Of a stretch of 64,000 nt of DNA, positions 25,141 through 33,250 are shown one piece after another. The stretch's first letter is position 1. Each line of letters opens with the position of its first letter. The stretch is taken from contig CALLKF010000115.1 of NCBI GenBank assembly GCA_938008535.1, positions 13,397 through 77,396 of the forward strand, written 5' to 3'. The position numbers and the translations under genes were made by a program. This DNA is from an uncultured Saprospirales bacterium (GTDB lineage: Bacteria > Bacteroidota > Bacteroidia > Chitinophagales > JADIYW01). Under the pieces are notes generated by a model, which saw nothing but the letters and a program-made list of their open reading frames with translations, did not search any database and was not told the origin of the DNA.

Positions 25141-25776
25141 ATGACAAAAAAATTAAAGCCGCTATTAAGCACCAGCAAATTGCCTGCAAGCGGCGTCATA
25201 ACAAAAGCAGGAGGAATCGTAGGACAAATTGGATTTCATGTTGCCACATTTGCCACACCCAATCCACCATTAAGTGCTATTACCGACCAGTCAGGGAAAC
25301 TGCAAATTAAAATCGATAAACAAAATGCAGCATGGTCAGCGTATAAGGAAGCAACGGAAGAAGTTCAGGTAGAAAGAGAAATTCTGGAAGAACTTTTAGA
25401 ACAAGAACGATTTTATGTGGAAGGAATTGCTAACGGCGATAAAGTAAAAATTTTAGCCGCCGGTTTTGATATGCGCAAGGATCCGGTTGCTACAGGCATA
25501 TTACCGGCACCATTAAATGTAATTACTAAAGAAGGCAGCAGCGATGGCGAGCTGATTGTAACCTGGAAAAGCGTAAAAGGCGCAAAAGCGTACAATGTAG
25601 AAATTAGTTACGATAATACGGATGCTGCAAACTGGGCTTTTTACATTACCGTTACAAAATGCAAATGTTATATTACAGGCATTGAAAGTGGCACGCGCGT
25701 GTACACAAGAGTAGTAGCCATTAACAGCAACGGCCAAGGCGGCTATAGTGATATATCTACCAAAACAGTTCCTTAG
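25141..25776 (+). CDS. Fibronectin type III domain protein (paralogue of 1360-1989)
   Basis: 211 residues. Basic N-terminus MTKKLKPLLSTSKLPASGVI, then a charged helical middle (KQNAAWSAYKEATEEVQVER), a short GDKVKILAAGFDMRKDPVAT linker that matches GDAAKIIGAGYDVKKAPTPA of the paralogue, and one C-terminal FnIII domain (APLNVITKEGSSDGELIVTW ... ESGTRVYTRVVAINSNGQGG). No Sec signal. The conserved linker and acidic helix outside the FnIII domain show that the pair is a true family, not two unrelated FnIII proteins. A terminator follows 40 bases downstream, so it is monocistronic. Confidence 0.8.
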   Translation: MTKKLKPLLSTSKLPASGVITKAGGIVGQIGFHVATFATPNPPLSAITDQSGKLQIKIDKQNAAWSAYKEATEEVQVEREILEELLEQERFYVEGIANGDKVKILAAGFDMRKDPVATGILPAPLNVITKEGSSDGELIVTWKSVKGAKAYNVEISYDNTDAANWAFYITVTKCKCYITGIESGTRVYTRVVAINSNGQGGYSDISTKTVP

Positions 25777-25814
25777 TTTTTGATAATAGCTTTTTCCATT
25801 TTTTATGAATTTTG

Positions 25815-25843
25815 GTCCCAGCCGCGAGGTTGGGATTTTTTTA
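25815..25843 (+). terminator. Intrinsic terminator of the second fibronectin-III gene
   Basis: tcccagcc / ggttggga stem (one mismatch) with loop gcga followed by seven T. Confidence 0.8.
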
Positions 25844-25876
25844 TTGTTGAAAACTTAGTATATCATTTATATAATA

Positions 25877-25975
25877 AAATTGCACTAGCTGCAACAACTT
25901 ATATATAGTTTTACTTATATTTGGTAAATAACCAGCTACTTTATGGCATAAACAGTTATACCAATAACAGTAAAT
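25877..25975. repeat. Possible third copy of the 27461/28975 boundary repeat
   Basis: Shares the words aaaattgcactag, tttggtaaat and ggcataa, in the same order, with the better copies at 27461 and 28975. Similarity is weak and I give it only as a candidate. Confidence 0.3.
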
Positions 25976-26009
25976 GAAAAAAGTAAGCAAAAAATAAAAC
26001 TATTTAACT

Positions 26010-27455
26010 ATGAAAAACTTAAAAATTGTAACAATCACAATTATTTTTATTTTGTTTATTTCTTGCAAAAAAGAAACAAAAGATACAAATGAAATAGTAA
26101 TTGGTGATACACTTAGTGAAACTGATAATGATTATATTGATAGTATTAGTGTCCCAAATCCAGAGTTAAATGAAATGATTGGACTAGATGGTAATCCTTT
26201 GGGAAGACAATCAGGAGTTTTGGTAAGTTTAAATGATTTAGTAAAAGCAATGTTAATTGACGCACAAAATTTAAGTGGGCAAAAAAATATATCTCATCAA
26301 GATGAAGGCATAAATAAACCACAACACATGGGTTTTGTATATAGTTATGGACAAAGAGATATTACAAAGAGACTAAATCCTAATTCAGGAAATGCGATTC
26401 ATAAAAAATACGCTGTTTATGGTACTGATTGTTCTGGCTTTATTATAAATCTATTTAGGCATGCTGGAATAAATATATCCAATTGTACAGTTTCTTCATT
26501 TGAGAGTGCATTAAAAAATGCCTTAAAAAACAATCCTGACAGCATTAAAATAGAGAATAAAGGTCATTTGTCAGTGAATGAAATTAAAACTGGAGATATT
26601 ATTTTTTGGTTAGGTACTGATTTAAATCATATAGGTATTATTAGTGAATTGACTAATGGAAAAAGAGTAGTATTTCAGTCAAATGGTACAGGTACACCTA
26701 TTGATGAAACTGCTCAAACAAAGAATCTTGGAATTAAAAGAGGTGTTCATGCTATTGATTTAACAATGGCGATAAATGGTAGAGGGTATTGGGGCAACAG
26801 CTATAAAATACTTAGGTTAAAGACAAATGACAGCACAGTTCAAGACATAGACGGAAACATTTACCACACCATAAAAATTGGTACACAAACATGGTTGGTA
26901 GAAAACCTAAAAACCACTCGGTATAATGATGGAGTAACAATACCTAATATAACCAATACAACAACATGGTATGAATATGGTACTGGTACAGTTAATGGCT
27001 ATCCAGCTGTTGAAAAAGCAGCATGGTGTTATTATGATAATAATGTAGGCAATAACACATTACATGGTAAATTATATAATTGGCATGCAGTAAAAACAGG
27101 TAAATTAGCACCAACTGGTTGGCATGTGCCTACCAAAATAGAATGGGAAACCTTAATTAATTATTTAGGTGGCAGTAGCGTTGCTGGCGGAAAAATGAAA
27201 ATTACTACTTTATGGAATAGTCCAAATATTGGTGCATCAAATAGTAGTGGATTTTCTGCAGATCCTTGTGGATATAGAGATAATCATGGAGATTTTGGCG
27301 GAATTGGGGATTTTTCAGGATGGTGGTCATCAACACAGTCTACTAATAATACTAATTGGGCATGGAATTATTATTTGGAAAATATTAGTGCTAATATAAT
27401 AACAGATGAAGGATCAAAGACACCAGGATTAGCAATAAGATGCATAAAAAATTAA
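26010..27455 (+). CDS. Lipoprotein with NlpC/P60-like and FISUMP domains
   Basis: 481 residues. Lipoprotein signal peptide with Cys at residue 19 (ITIIFILFISCKK). Residues about 85-265 form an NlpC/P60-like papain fold: YGTDCSGFIINLFRHAGINI supplies the catalytic Cys, and GDIIFWLGTDLNHIGIISEL the catalytic His. Residues about 280-481 match the Fibrobacter succinogenes major paralogous domain (FISUMP): IKIGTQTWLVENLKTTRYND, AWCYYDNNVGN, GKLYNWHAVKTGKLAPTGWH, and FSGWWSSTQST. Likely a surface peptidase or amidase acting on peptidoglycan, with FISUMP as a binding module. The combination is unusual. Bounded by boundary repeats on at least one side. Confidence 0.88.
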   Translation: MKNLKIVTITIIFILFISCKKETKDTNEIVIGDTLSETDNDYIDSISVPNPELNEMIGLDGNPLGRQSGVLVSLNDLVKAMLIDAQNLSGQKNISHQDEGINKPQHMGFVYSYGQRDITKRLNPNSGNAIHKKYAVYGTDCSGFIINLFRHAGINISNCTVSSFESALKNALKNNPDSIKIENKGHLSVNEIKTGDIIFWLGTDLNHIGIISELTNGKRVVFQSNGTGTPIDETAQTKNLGIKRGVHAIDLTMAINGRGYWGNSYKILRLKTNDSTVQDIDGNIYHTIKIGTQTWLVENLKTTRYNDGVTIPNITNTTTWYEYGTGTVNGYPAVEKAAWCYYDNNVGNNTLHGKLYNWHAVKTGKLAPTGWHVPTKIEWETLINYLGGSSVAGGKMKITTLWNSPNIGASNSSGFSADPCGYRDNHGDFGGIGDFSGWWSSTQSTNNTNWAWNYYLENISANIITDEGSKTPGLAIRCIKN

Positions 27456-27460
27456 AACTA

Positions 27461-27592
27461 CACACAACAAAAAATTTTGGTACTTGTGGTAGATTTAATA
27501 AATTAAGTTTTGAGTAATAAATTTAATTTATAAATAAGTGATAGTTTTGGTAAATACGCACTACCATCGCCAATTTTCAACAGTTATCGGCT
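27461..27592. repeat. Boundary repeat, copy A
   Basis: Begins five bases after the FISUMP stop codon. Related over about 130 bp to 28975-29112: cacacaacaaaaaatt, tgtggtagattt, taaattaagtttt and aattttca words in the same order. Its own ends are imperfectly complementary (aaaattttgg...tggtag against ctacca...ccaatttt). Confidence 0.75.
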
Positions 27593-27621
27593 ATTTTCAA
27601 ACGACACTCAATAGACTAAAC

Positions 27622-28131
27622 ATGAATTTAGATTTCCTAAATATTAGTAATCCATCAGAAATGGAATTTAAGACAATTGCAAACAAGTTATTTAATTACT
27701 TTGCAATCCAAACTTATGATTCAACATACAGAATAACTGACATGGAGTTCTATTGGAATTCAGTAAGTCATAAAGACGAAAGTACATATCACAGAAAATA
27801 TGTTGACCCAAAATCGGGAGAATGGTTTTTCCATTATTCTGGTGTTGATATAGCTTTAAAAAATGAAACTACAGGTGGATACGGTGGGATTTTATTGAGA
27901 GCTGTTTATGATATAACCCATGATAAACTTTATAAAGGACCTATGGTTTGTGCAATGAGATTATTTAGTGGAACAAGTGCTTTTGAAACTGCGATACAAA
28001 CAAAAATAGTGCAACATACATTTCCTAAAGTAGATTTAAATATGAGCCCACGAATTGGATTAGGAAAAAACGCCAAGAAAAATGATGCAGATAAACTTCC
28101 TTATAGATTTTTTATAACTCATATTAAATGA
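27622..28131 (+). CDS. Divergent 3-methyladenine DNA glycosylase (Mpg/AAG)-like protein
   Basis: 169 residues from the ATG at 27622. The order of motifs follows the AAG/Mpg fold: YRITDMEFYWNSVSHKDEST corresponds to the ITETEAY...D...H motif and keeps the catalytic Glu; SGEWFFHYSGVDIAL to the GxxYVYxxYG strand; GGILLRAVYDI to the AVLIRAxEP strand; KGPMVCAMRL to GPGKLCxAL; SPRIGLGKNAKKNDADKLPY plus RF to the C-terminal PRIGI...PWRF. Overall identity is low and the DNA-intercalating region differs, so activity is unproven. Its TGA overlaps the next ATG (ATGA), making a two-gene unit with the frameshifted deiminase. Both lie between the two direct repeats. Confidence 0.65.
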   Translation: MNLDFLNISNPSEMEFKTIANKLFNYFAIQTYDSTYRITDMEFYWNSVSHKDESTYHRKYVDPKSGEWFFHYSGVDIALKNETTGGYGGILLRAVYDITHDKLYKGPMVCAMRLFSGTSAFETAIQTKIVQHTFPKVDLNMSPRIGLGKNAKKNDADKLPYRFFITHIK

Positions 28132-28969
28132 TAGCAGATAATAAAACAAACTTTCTGTATTTAGCAGACACTTTGCCAAAGAAGTATTCAAACTTTTATC
28201 AGCAGTTTGAAAAGGTATTGAAAGAATGTAATATCAATTTTCAATTATTACCACAAACCAAAGACGTTTGGGCAGTTGACTATATGCCAATACAAATTGC
28301 TGAAATAAATTTATTCGCTTTGTTTACAATCCTCAATATTTGCAAACACAGAAACTAATAAAAACTATTTCAGACGTTGACACAATATGTGAACAAATCG
28401 GAATAGAAACCATAAAGTCAAATATTGTACTTGACGGAGGAAATGTAACAAGAACAACTGATAAGGTTATAATGACAGACCGAATTTTCAAAGACAACCC
28501 AACCTATGAACGTAAAAAATTAATTAAAGAACTTATAAACTACTTTGAAGTAGATAAGTTGTTTTTTGTTCCCGAACAAACACATGACTTTACAGGACAT
28601 TCAGATGGAATGGTTCGTTTCATTGACGAGCAAACAGTTTTAAAAAATGATTCCGCAGAAGATAAAGAAGAATTTAGAAGAGCTTTTGAAATTGCGATTC
28701 ATAACACAGGACTTGAGTACATTAAGATTCCTTACAAAGCATACTACAACAAAAGTTATAACAATGCAAACGGAGATTACATAAACTATTTGCAAATGGA
28801 GAACAATGTTATCATTCCAACATTTGGAATTAAGGAAGACGATGGAATTGTGAAACAATTTGAAGACATATTTAAAGGACAAACAATTGCAACTGTTGAC
28901 GCAAATGAAATAGCGAATGACGGAGGAATATTGAACTGCATTACATGGAATATACAGATAGAAAGATAA
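28128..28969 (+). pseudogene. Agmatine/peptidyl-arginine deiminase family gene with a one-base deletion
   Basis: The first 59 residues (LYLADTLPKKYSNFYQQFEK ... TKDVWAVDYMPIQIAE) match the N-terminus of PAD_porph-type deiminases. The remainder continues in the next frame as NKFIRFVYNPQYLQTQKLIK ... IVLDGGNVTRTTDKVIMTDR, FTGHSDGMVRFID and ANDGGILNCITWN. Adding one A to the AAA at 28303-28305 joins the frames exactly at the conserved position. The guanidino-binding and catalytic residues in the D-x-x-D, GHxDG (His, Asp) and GGxxNC (Cys) motifs are intact. So inactivation is recent, or the base is an error. In intact form the enzyme would hydrolyse agmatine or a peptidyl arginine. Confidence 0.8.
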
Positions 28970-28974
28970 TACAG

Positions 28975-29112
28975 CACACAACAAAAAATTGGCACTAGTT
29001 GTGGTAGATTTGGTAAATTAAGTTTTATGCAATAAATTACATTTGTAAATAATTGTTGGTTGGTGCTAAAAAGGCATAACTATTTGTAATTTTCAGCCGT
29101 TAACGATAAGCG
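28975..29112. repeat. Boundary repeat, copy B
   Basis: Begins five bases after the deiminase stop codon, the same offset as copy A. Inverted complementarity between aattggcactagttgtg near its start and cataactatttgtaatt near its end. Finishes with cagccgttaacgataagcg, close in sequence to gttagcggtaagcg upstream of the GyrI-like gene at 2517. Confidence 0.7.
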
Positions 29113-29156
29113 TAGAGAATGACTACAAACAAAAATTGACTGCAAATTAAATTGAT

Positions 29157-29624
29157 ATGACAAAGAAAACAATTTTAATAAGTTTGACACTTGCGGCAAC
29201 CTTTTTTCTTGGTTTCGCATTTAAATCATTCACAACAAAAAATAACGACACTAAAATGAAAAGAGTAACAGGCATAGGTGGCGTCTTCTTTAAAAGCAAA
29301 GACCCAAAAGCAGCAACTGAATGGTATCAGAAACACCTTGGATTAGACACAAATCCTTATGGTGCTACTTTTGAATGGTATGAAAAACCAGACAGCACAA
29401 CAAAAGCACTGACACAGTGGACCGCTTTTGCACAAGCATCCAACTACTTTGACAAAGAGTATATGATTAATTACCGAGTAGAAAACTTGGAAGCACTGGT
29501 GGAAGAACTGAAAAAAGAAGGAGTGACCATAGTGGACAAAATTGAAACATATGACTATGGCAAGTTTGTTCATATTCTAGATGGCGATGGAAACAAAGTT
29601 GAATTATGGGAACCTATTGACTAA
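29157..29624 (+). CDS. Exported VOC (glyoxalase/bleomycin-resistance fold) protein
   Basis: 155 residues. Unlike typical cytosolic VOC proteins it has a signal-like or anchor segment (MTKKTILISLTLAATFFLGF) before a single complete VOC domain: IGGVFFKSKDPKAATEWYQK, HLGLDTNPYGATFEWYEKPD, YRVENLEALVEELKKEGVTI and FVHILDGDGNKVELWEP. The metal-ligand Glu of the last strand (VELWEP) is present. The substrate is unknown; the closest relatives are annotated as glyoxalases. It follows boundary repeat B by 45 bases. Confidence 0.85.
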   Translation: MTKKTILISLTLAATFFLGFAFKSFTTKNNDTKMKRVTGIGGVFFKSKDPKAATEWYQKHLGLDTNPYGATFEWYEKPDSTTKALTQWTAFAQASNYFDKEYMINYRVENLEALVEELKKEGVTIVDKIETYDYGKFVHILDGDGNKVELWEPID

Positions 29625-29666
29625 TTGTAAAACAAAGTTTGTACTTCGCTCAATTTGGTTTGTAAT

Positions 29667-29729
29667 CAAAGAACCACAGACCATAATATTTCTATAAATT
29701 CTCAACTCAATTCATTTGTGGCTCTTGAA
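29667..29729. repeat. Short inverted repeat after the exported VOC gene
   Basis: aaagaaccacaga near 29667-29679 and tttgtggctctt near 29718-29729 are complementary with one mismatch; possible right-hand boundary of the exported VOC unit. Confidence 0.35.
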
Positions 29730-29833
29730 AGATGTGTAGTGTTTATGACTGTTTACAGAAAGACAATAATTTTCAGCAAAGTAGAATTATTTAAACCAAA
29801 ATATTACATTTGAAACCATAAAAAAACAATTCT

Positions 29834-30283
29834 ATGGCTACCAACAAAGTTACACTGCATCGCGTTTTTACAGCAAGTCCTGAAAAAGTATATAAAGCAT
29901 TTATAGATGCAGATGCAATGGCATCGTGGATTCCACCTTATGGTTTTGTCTGCAAAATTCATAGTATGGATGTGCAGGTTGGTGGTCAATACAAAATGTC
30001 GTTTACCAATTTTACAACAGGTAGCAGTCATACATTTGGTGGTGAGTATTTAGAAATTGTTCCCAATGAACGTTTAAAATATACCGACCAATTTGACGAC
30101 CCAAATTTGCCTGGACAAATGATAACGACCATTGAATTGCGTAAAGTTTTGTGTGGTACAGAAATCGTGGCTACGCAAGAAGGCATTCCAGATGCAATAC
30201 CAACTGAAATGTGTTATTTAGGTTGGCAAGAGTCGTTAGAAAAATTAAAACGTTTGGTAGAACCGAATATTCCAGATGCGTAA
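29834..30283 (+). CDS. SRPBCC / AHSA1-type protein
   Basis: 149 residues, one helix-grip domain: VTLHRVFTASPEKVYKAFID, AMASWIPPYGFVCKIHSMDV, GGQYKMSFTNFTTGSSHTFG and GWQESLEKLKRLVEP are standard AHSA1-like words. A more distant relative lies at 12580-13038. Followed 31 bases later by another VOC gene on the same strand, with which it likely forms a short transcription unit. Confidence 0.9.
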   Translation: MATNKVTLHRVFTASPEKVYKAFIDADAMASWIPPYGFVCKIHSMDVQVGGQYKMSFTNFTTGSSHTFGGEYLEIVPNERLKYTDQFDDPNLPGQMITTIELRKVLCGTEIVATQEGIPDAIPTEMCYLGWQESLEKLKRLVEPNIPDA

Positions 30284-30314
30284 ATCAATCAACACAATAT
30301 CTTAAAAAATAAAA

Positions 30315-30734
30315 ATGGCAAAACAAGTATTTATCAATTTAGCAGTAAAAGACCTACAAAAATCGATGGATTTATATACTGCTTTGGGTTTTACGAATAA
30401 TCCACAATTTTCAGACAATACAGGAAAGTGTATGGTTTGGAGCGATTCTATTTTTGTAATGCTCTTGTCCCATGAGAAATTTGCATCGTTTGCCACCAAA
30501 CCGATTGCTGATACAAAATCATCCTTAGCAGCACTTTTTTCCTTATCGCTTGAAAGTGTAGACGAACTAAATACTATGATGACTAATGGTTTGCAAGCTG
30601 GCGGAATTGAACCGCACGAAGCGAGAGATTATGGTTTTATGCAACAACGTTCGATTGAAGATTTTGACGGACATACTTGGGAAATTTTCTATATGGATAT
30701 TTCAAAATTTCCGAAAGAACAAGCATCTGAATAA
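30315..30734 (+). CDS. VOC family protein
   Basis: 139 residues, a single VOC domain of the type annotated as lactoylglutathione lyase-like or glyoxalase/extradiol dioxygenase: VFINLAVKDLQKSMDLYTAL, SDSIFVMLLSHEKFASF, and MQQRSIEDFDGHTWEIFYMD with the metal-binding His and Glu in the last strand. Substrate unknown; similar small proteins are widespread and frequently paired with AHSA1 proteins in gene neighbourhoods, as here. Confidence 0.88.
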   Translation: MAKQVFINLAVKDLQKSMDLYTALGFTNNPQFSDNTGKCMVWSDSIFVMLLSHEKFASFATKPIADTKSSLAALFSLSLESVDELNTMMTNGLQAGGIEPHEARDYGFMQQRSIEDFDGHTWEIFYMDISKFPKEQASE

Positions 30735-30789
30735 TACGGATTAGTTTGTTGTCGTAAACTAAAAAGGTCAAGAATTATTTAATGCTTTA

Positions 30790-31464
30790 TTAGATATAAG
30801 GTACCGTTTCTTTTTCATCGTTGGCTGCATTGGAAACGCGTTGTTTTCCAATATCTACCAATATTTTAATGAGCACAAACAATGCAACGCAAATGATCAT
30901 TGCTGTATGATGGTTTGCTTTCATTGATTTCAATACAAATTCATAAAGAAAAGAACCTAGAACGACTACTACATGTACAACTATCATATGTGCATCTAAC
31001 AAAACAAAATGGTCATTCGGTTTTGATTTTTTATAATCACCAATCGCGAGAAATTGTACTAAAAACTCAAGTAAATTAAAAGCTACAAAATTCAACAATG
31101 TAATTTTATAAAACGGATCTTGTAAAGTCATCGTTTGAAAAATTCCTGCATCTTTTAAACTCTCTCGTCCTGTAACGAGAAAACCTAAAAAGACAACAAT
31201 AAACAACAAGTAAAAGAAAAAGATACCCGTTCGGAAAACAAAAAATTTGGCAGCTAATATTAGTTTACTGGCAAAAGTTGCATTTGAATCGCCTTGAGAA
31301 AAAAGTATTTTTAGTAAAAGAAACGTAGAGACAATGAGCATTTCTAACCAGAAAATATAGACCACAGAAAAAATAGTCCAATTAAATTTCAGTACACCAT
31401 ACAATGGAAATAGGTTAGAAATAATAATGAATGGAATTAATATTTGCGACTTTTGATGCTTCAT
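30790..31464 (-). CDS. Six-helix membrane protein (DUF6498-like)
   Basis: 224 residues with about five to six hydrophobic segments: residues 8-26, 32-51, 68-95, 115-140, 148-170 and 185-203. The N-terminal NLFPLYGVLKFNWTIFSVVY followed by IFWLEMLIVSTFLLLKIL is like the DUF6498 family of unknown function. Basic loops between helices. No catalytic motifs. Isolated, immediately downstream of the ABC ATPase gene of the next locus but separated from it by 38 bases on the same strand, so transcription may read through. Confidence 0.55.
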   Translation of the reverse strand: MKHQKSQILIPFIIISNLFPLYGVLKFNWTIFSVVYIFWLEMLIVSTFLLLKILFSQGDSNATFASKLILAAKFFVFRTGIFFFYLLFIVVFLGFLVTGRESLKDAGIFQTMTLQDPFYKITLLNFVAFNLLEFLVQFLAIGDYKKSKPNDHFVLLDAHMIVVHVVVVLGSFLYEFVLKSMKANHHTAMIICVALFVLIKILVDIGKQRVSNAANDEKETVPYI

Positions 31465-31502
31465 GTATAAAATCTAGTTGCTGTTTGCTAACACTATATT
31501 AT

Positions 31503-32324
31503 TTATAAACTCGAAAACATTCCTTTTACTTCACGCACAAAATCTAAGAATTCAGGTTTGGTGTCGATGTCCTTTTGCCATGCCAAACCTTTGTCAATTA
31601 AGTTATAGGTATGTTTTATTTTAGAACCAGGAATGATGTTGCCTTTAGCATCTCTGTCGCGACCCATTAACCATAACGTATCAGCAATAGAAGCCGTTGA
31701 AACAATATCATGGCTAACAATGATAATGGTAATTAACTCATTAGAATGTGCAATTTCTGAAAGCATATTTCCAACTTCTTCTACCATCAATGGATCTAAA
31801 CCGGAAAATGGTTCATCAAGTAGTAAAAAATTCTCAGAACATAATAATTGTTGTGCAATGGCAACACGTTGTTTTTGTCCACCAGATAATTGCGCTGGAT
31901 ATAAAGTTGCTTTATCACTTAATTTAAATCGATTTAAAATATCATCTATTTTCTTTTTTCGTTCTGCAGCATCTTTACATGTTTTTTTTGCAGCTACATC
32001 TAAATTTCCATAAACAGTACGATGATTAAACAACGGATAATTTTGTTGCACCACACCAACAAGACCAGCTTTTACTGGTATTGCAGGATTGTTGATGGTT
32101 ACTTTTCCAGATGTTGGTTCTAACAAACCAGCCAATACTTCAAATAATTTTGTTTTACCAATACCTGATGGCCCTAGAAAACCTACCACTTGTCCCATTT
32201 TATAACCAGGTCTGATAATGTCTTTTATTTCAACGTTTACATCTTTTAAAATCTGATTTCCTCCAATATTCAGCGATACATTTTCTGCTTTTAAAAGTGT
32301 GCTTGCAAATGCGTATTGTTCCAT
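31503..32324 (-). CDS. ABC transporter ATP-binding protein of the PspA-like locus
   Basis: 273 residues. Complete ABC ATPase: Walker A GPSGIGKTKLFEVLAGLLEP, Q-loop VVQQNYPLFNHRTV, signature LSGGQKQRVAIAQQLL, Walker B FLLLDEPFSGLDPLMVEEV and H-loop IIIVSHDIVSTA. The N-terminal LKAENVSLNIGGNQILKDVN and the GxxTLWLMGRDRD C-terminus fit the NitT/TauT importer group. It should drive the permease encoded 69 bp upstream, with the substrate-binding protein fused to OmpA as periplasmic partner. Confidence 0.92.
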   Translation of the reverse strand: MEQYAFASTLLKAENVSLNIGGNQILKDVNVEIKDIIRPGYKMGQVVGFLGPSGIGKTKLFEVLAGLLEPTSGKVTINNPAIPVKAGLVGVVQQNYPLFNHRTVYGNLDVAAKKTCKDAAERKKKIDDILNRFKLSDKATLYPAQLSGGQKQRVAIAQQLLCSENFLLLDEPFSGLDPLMVEEVGNMLSEIAHSNELITIIIVSHDIVSTASIADTLWLMGRDRDAKGNIIPGSKIKHTYNLIDKGLAWQKDIDTKPEFLDFVREVKGMFSSL

Positions 32325-32329
32325 GTTTA

Positions 32330-32394
32330 TAATTGTTGAATTGTAGAGTTATAGAATTATAAAATTTTAATTTTCATCACTATCACTTTCACTT
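32330..32394. repeat. Spacer repeat related to 37829-37910
   Basis: On the minus strand the order is (gtgaaa)-type words, then ataattctataactctac and aattcaacaatta. The spacer at 37829-37910 has the same elements in the same order on the plus strand, so the two spacers are inverted copies flanking the locus. Confidence 0.6.
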
Positions 32395-33181
32395 ACTTCG
32401 AAGAAGTAGTCAATGTCGCATACGGACAGAAGATGTTTTTTAATAAACCAATCAAATAATCCATTAAAATTCCCATTGCTAAAATTACTAATTGAATAGC
32501 AAAAACAGAGTCTAAACGCAAGTGCTTATTTTGATTTAAAAGGAGTGTGCCGATTCCACCTTCTGAACGTGAAATACCTTCAACCATCGTTAGCATCATC
32601 CAGGCAATAGCAAAATTTTGACGAATAATTTCAAATACTAAATCTATTTTTCCAAGAATGATAACTTCCCAAACTACTTGCCATTCACTCATACGCAACG
32701 TACGTGCATGGTTGAGTTCGTTGCGAGTTGTTGCGTTGATTACAGATACTAATGATGTGACAAAAAACACCGTGATACCAAAAGTCATTAACGATGCTTT
32801 TAGCTGATGACCACTGTGTGTCATCAATGCAAAATAAAATGATAAACCAACTAAGGTTAAAAACCGGAACTTTGAAATGATAAATGCAATCGGTCTGAAA
32901 AATGGAATTACGGTTAAATAAGAAATGAAAAGCGAAATGATAATGGCATACAACATAGATTGCAAACACAACATGGTGCTGGTCATTAATTCAAAAAATA
33001 AACTTTCCTGATTAATTAAATTTCCAAGAGCTTTGAAAATGTTTACTGGTGTTGGCAAAAATACAGAGTTGGAAAGAAACCAAACTAATAATACAATTAC
33101 GGCTTGCACTATAACCATAATACCAAACGTGCTTTTGCTTAATACTTTATTTGGAAGAAAAATATTTTTGAGTTCGTTCAT
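32393..33181 (-). CDS. ABC transporter permease of the PspA-like locus
   Basis: 262 residues from the ATG at 33181 (a longer frame would start in the terminator hairpin). About six membrane helices. The inner-membrane component signature is visible as LRMSEWQVVWEVIILGKIDL with the EAA-type loop, and SRSEGGIGTLLLNQNKHLRL near the C-terminus is the NitT/TauT-type coupling segment. The substrate cannot be deduced. The order binding protein - permease - ATPase on one strand marks a complete importer. Confidence 0.9.
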   Translation of the reverse strand: MNELKNIFLPNKVLSKSTFGIMVIVQAVIVLLVWFLSNSVFLPTPVNIFKALGNLINQESLFFELMTSTMLCLQSMLYAIIISLFISYLTVIPFFRPIAFIISKFRFLTLVGLSFYFALMTHSGHQLKASLMTFGITVFFVTSLVSVINATTRNELNHARTLRMSEWQVVWEVIILGKIDLVFEIIRQNFAIAWMMLTMVEGISRSEGGIGTLLLNQNKHLRLDSVFAIQLVILAMGILMDYLIGLLKNIFCPYATLTTSSK

Positions 33182-33197
33182 GGTTTTACTTTTACTT

Positions 33198-33235
33198 AAA
33201 AAAAACGAATCCAAAGTTTTTACACTTTGGATTCG
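33198..33235 (-). terminator. Strong internal terminator between binding-protein and permease genes
   Basis: cgaatccaaag / ctttggattcg forms an 11-bp perfect stem followed, on the minus strand, by eight T. It starts 16 bases after the stop of the OmpA fusion and ends 17 bases before the permease start. Confidence 0.9.
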
Positions 33236-33250
33236 ATAAGAGATTGTTTT

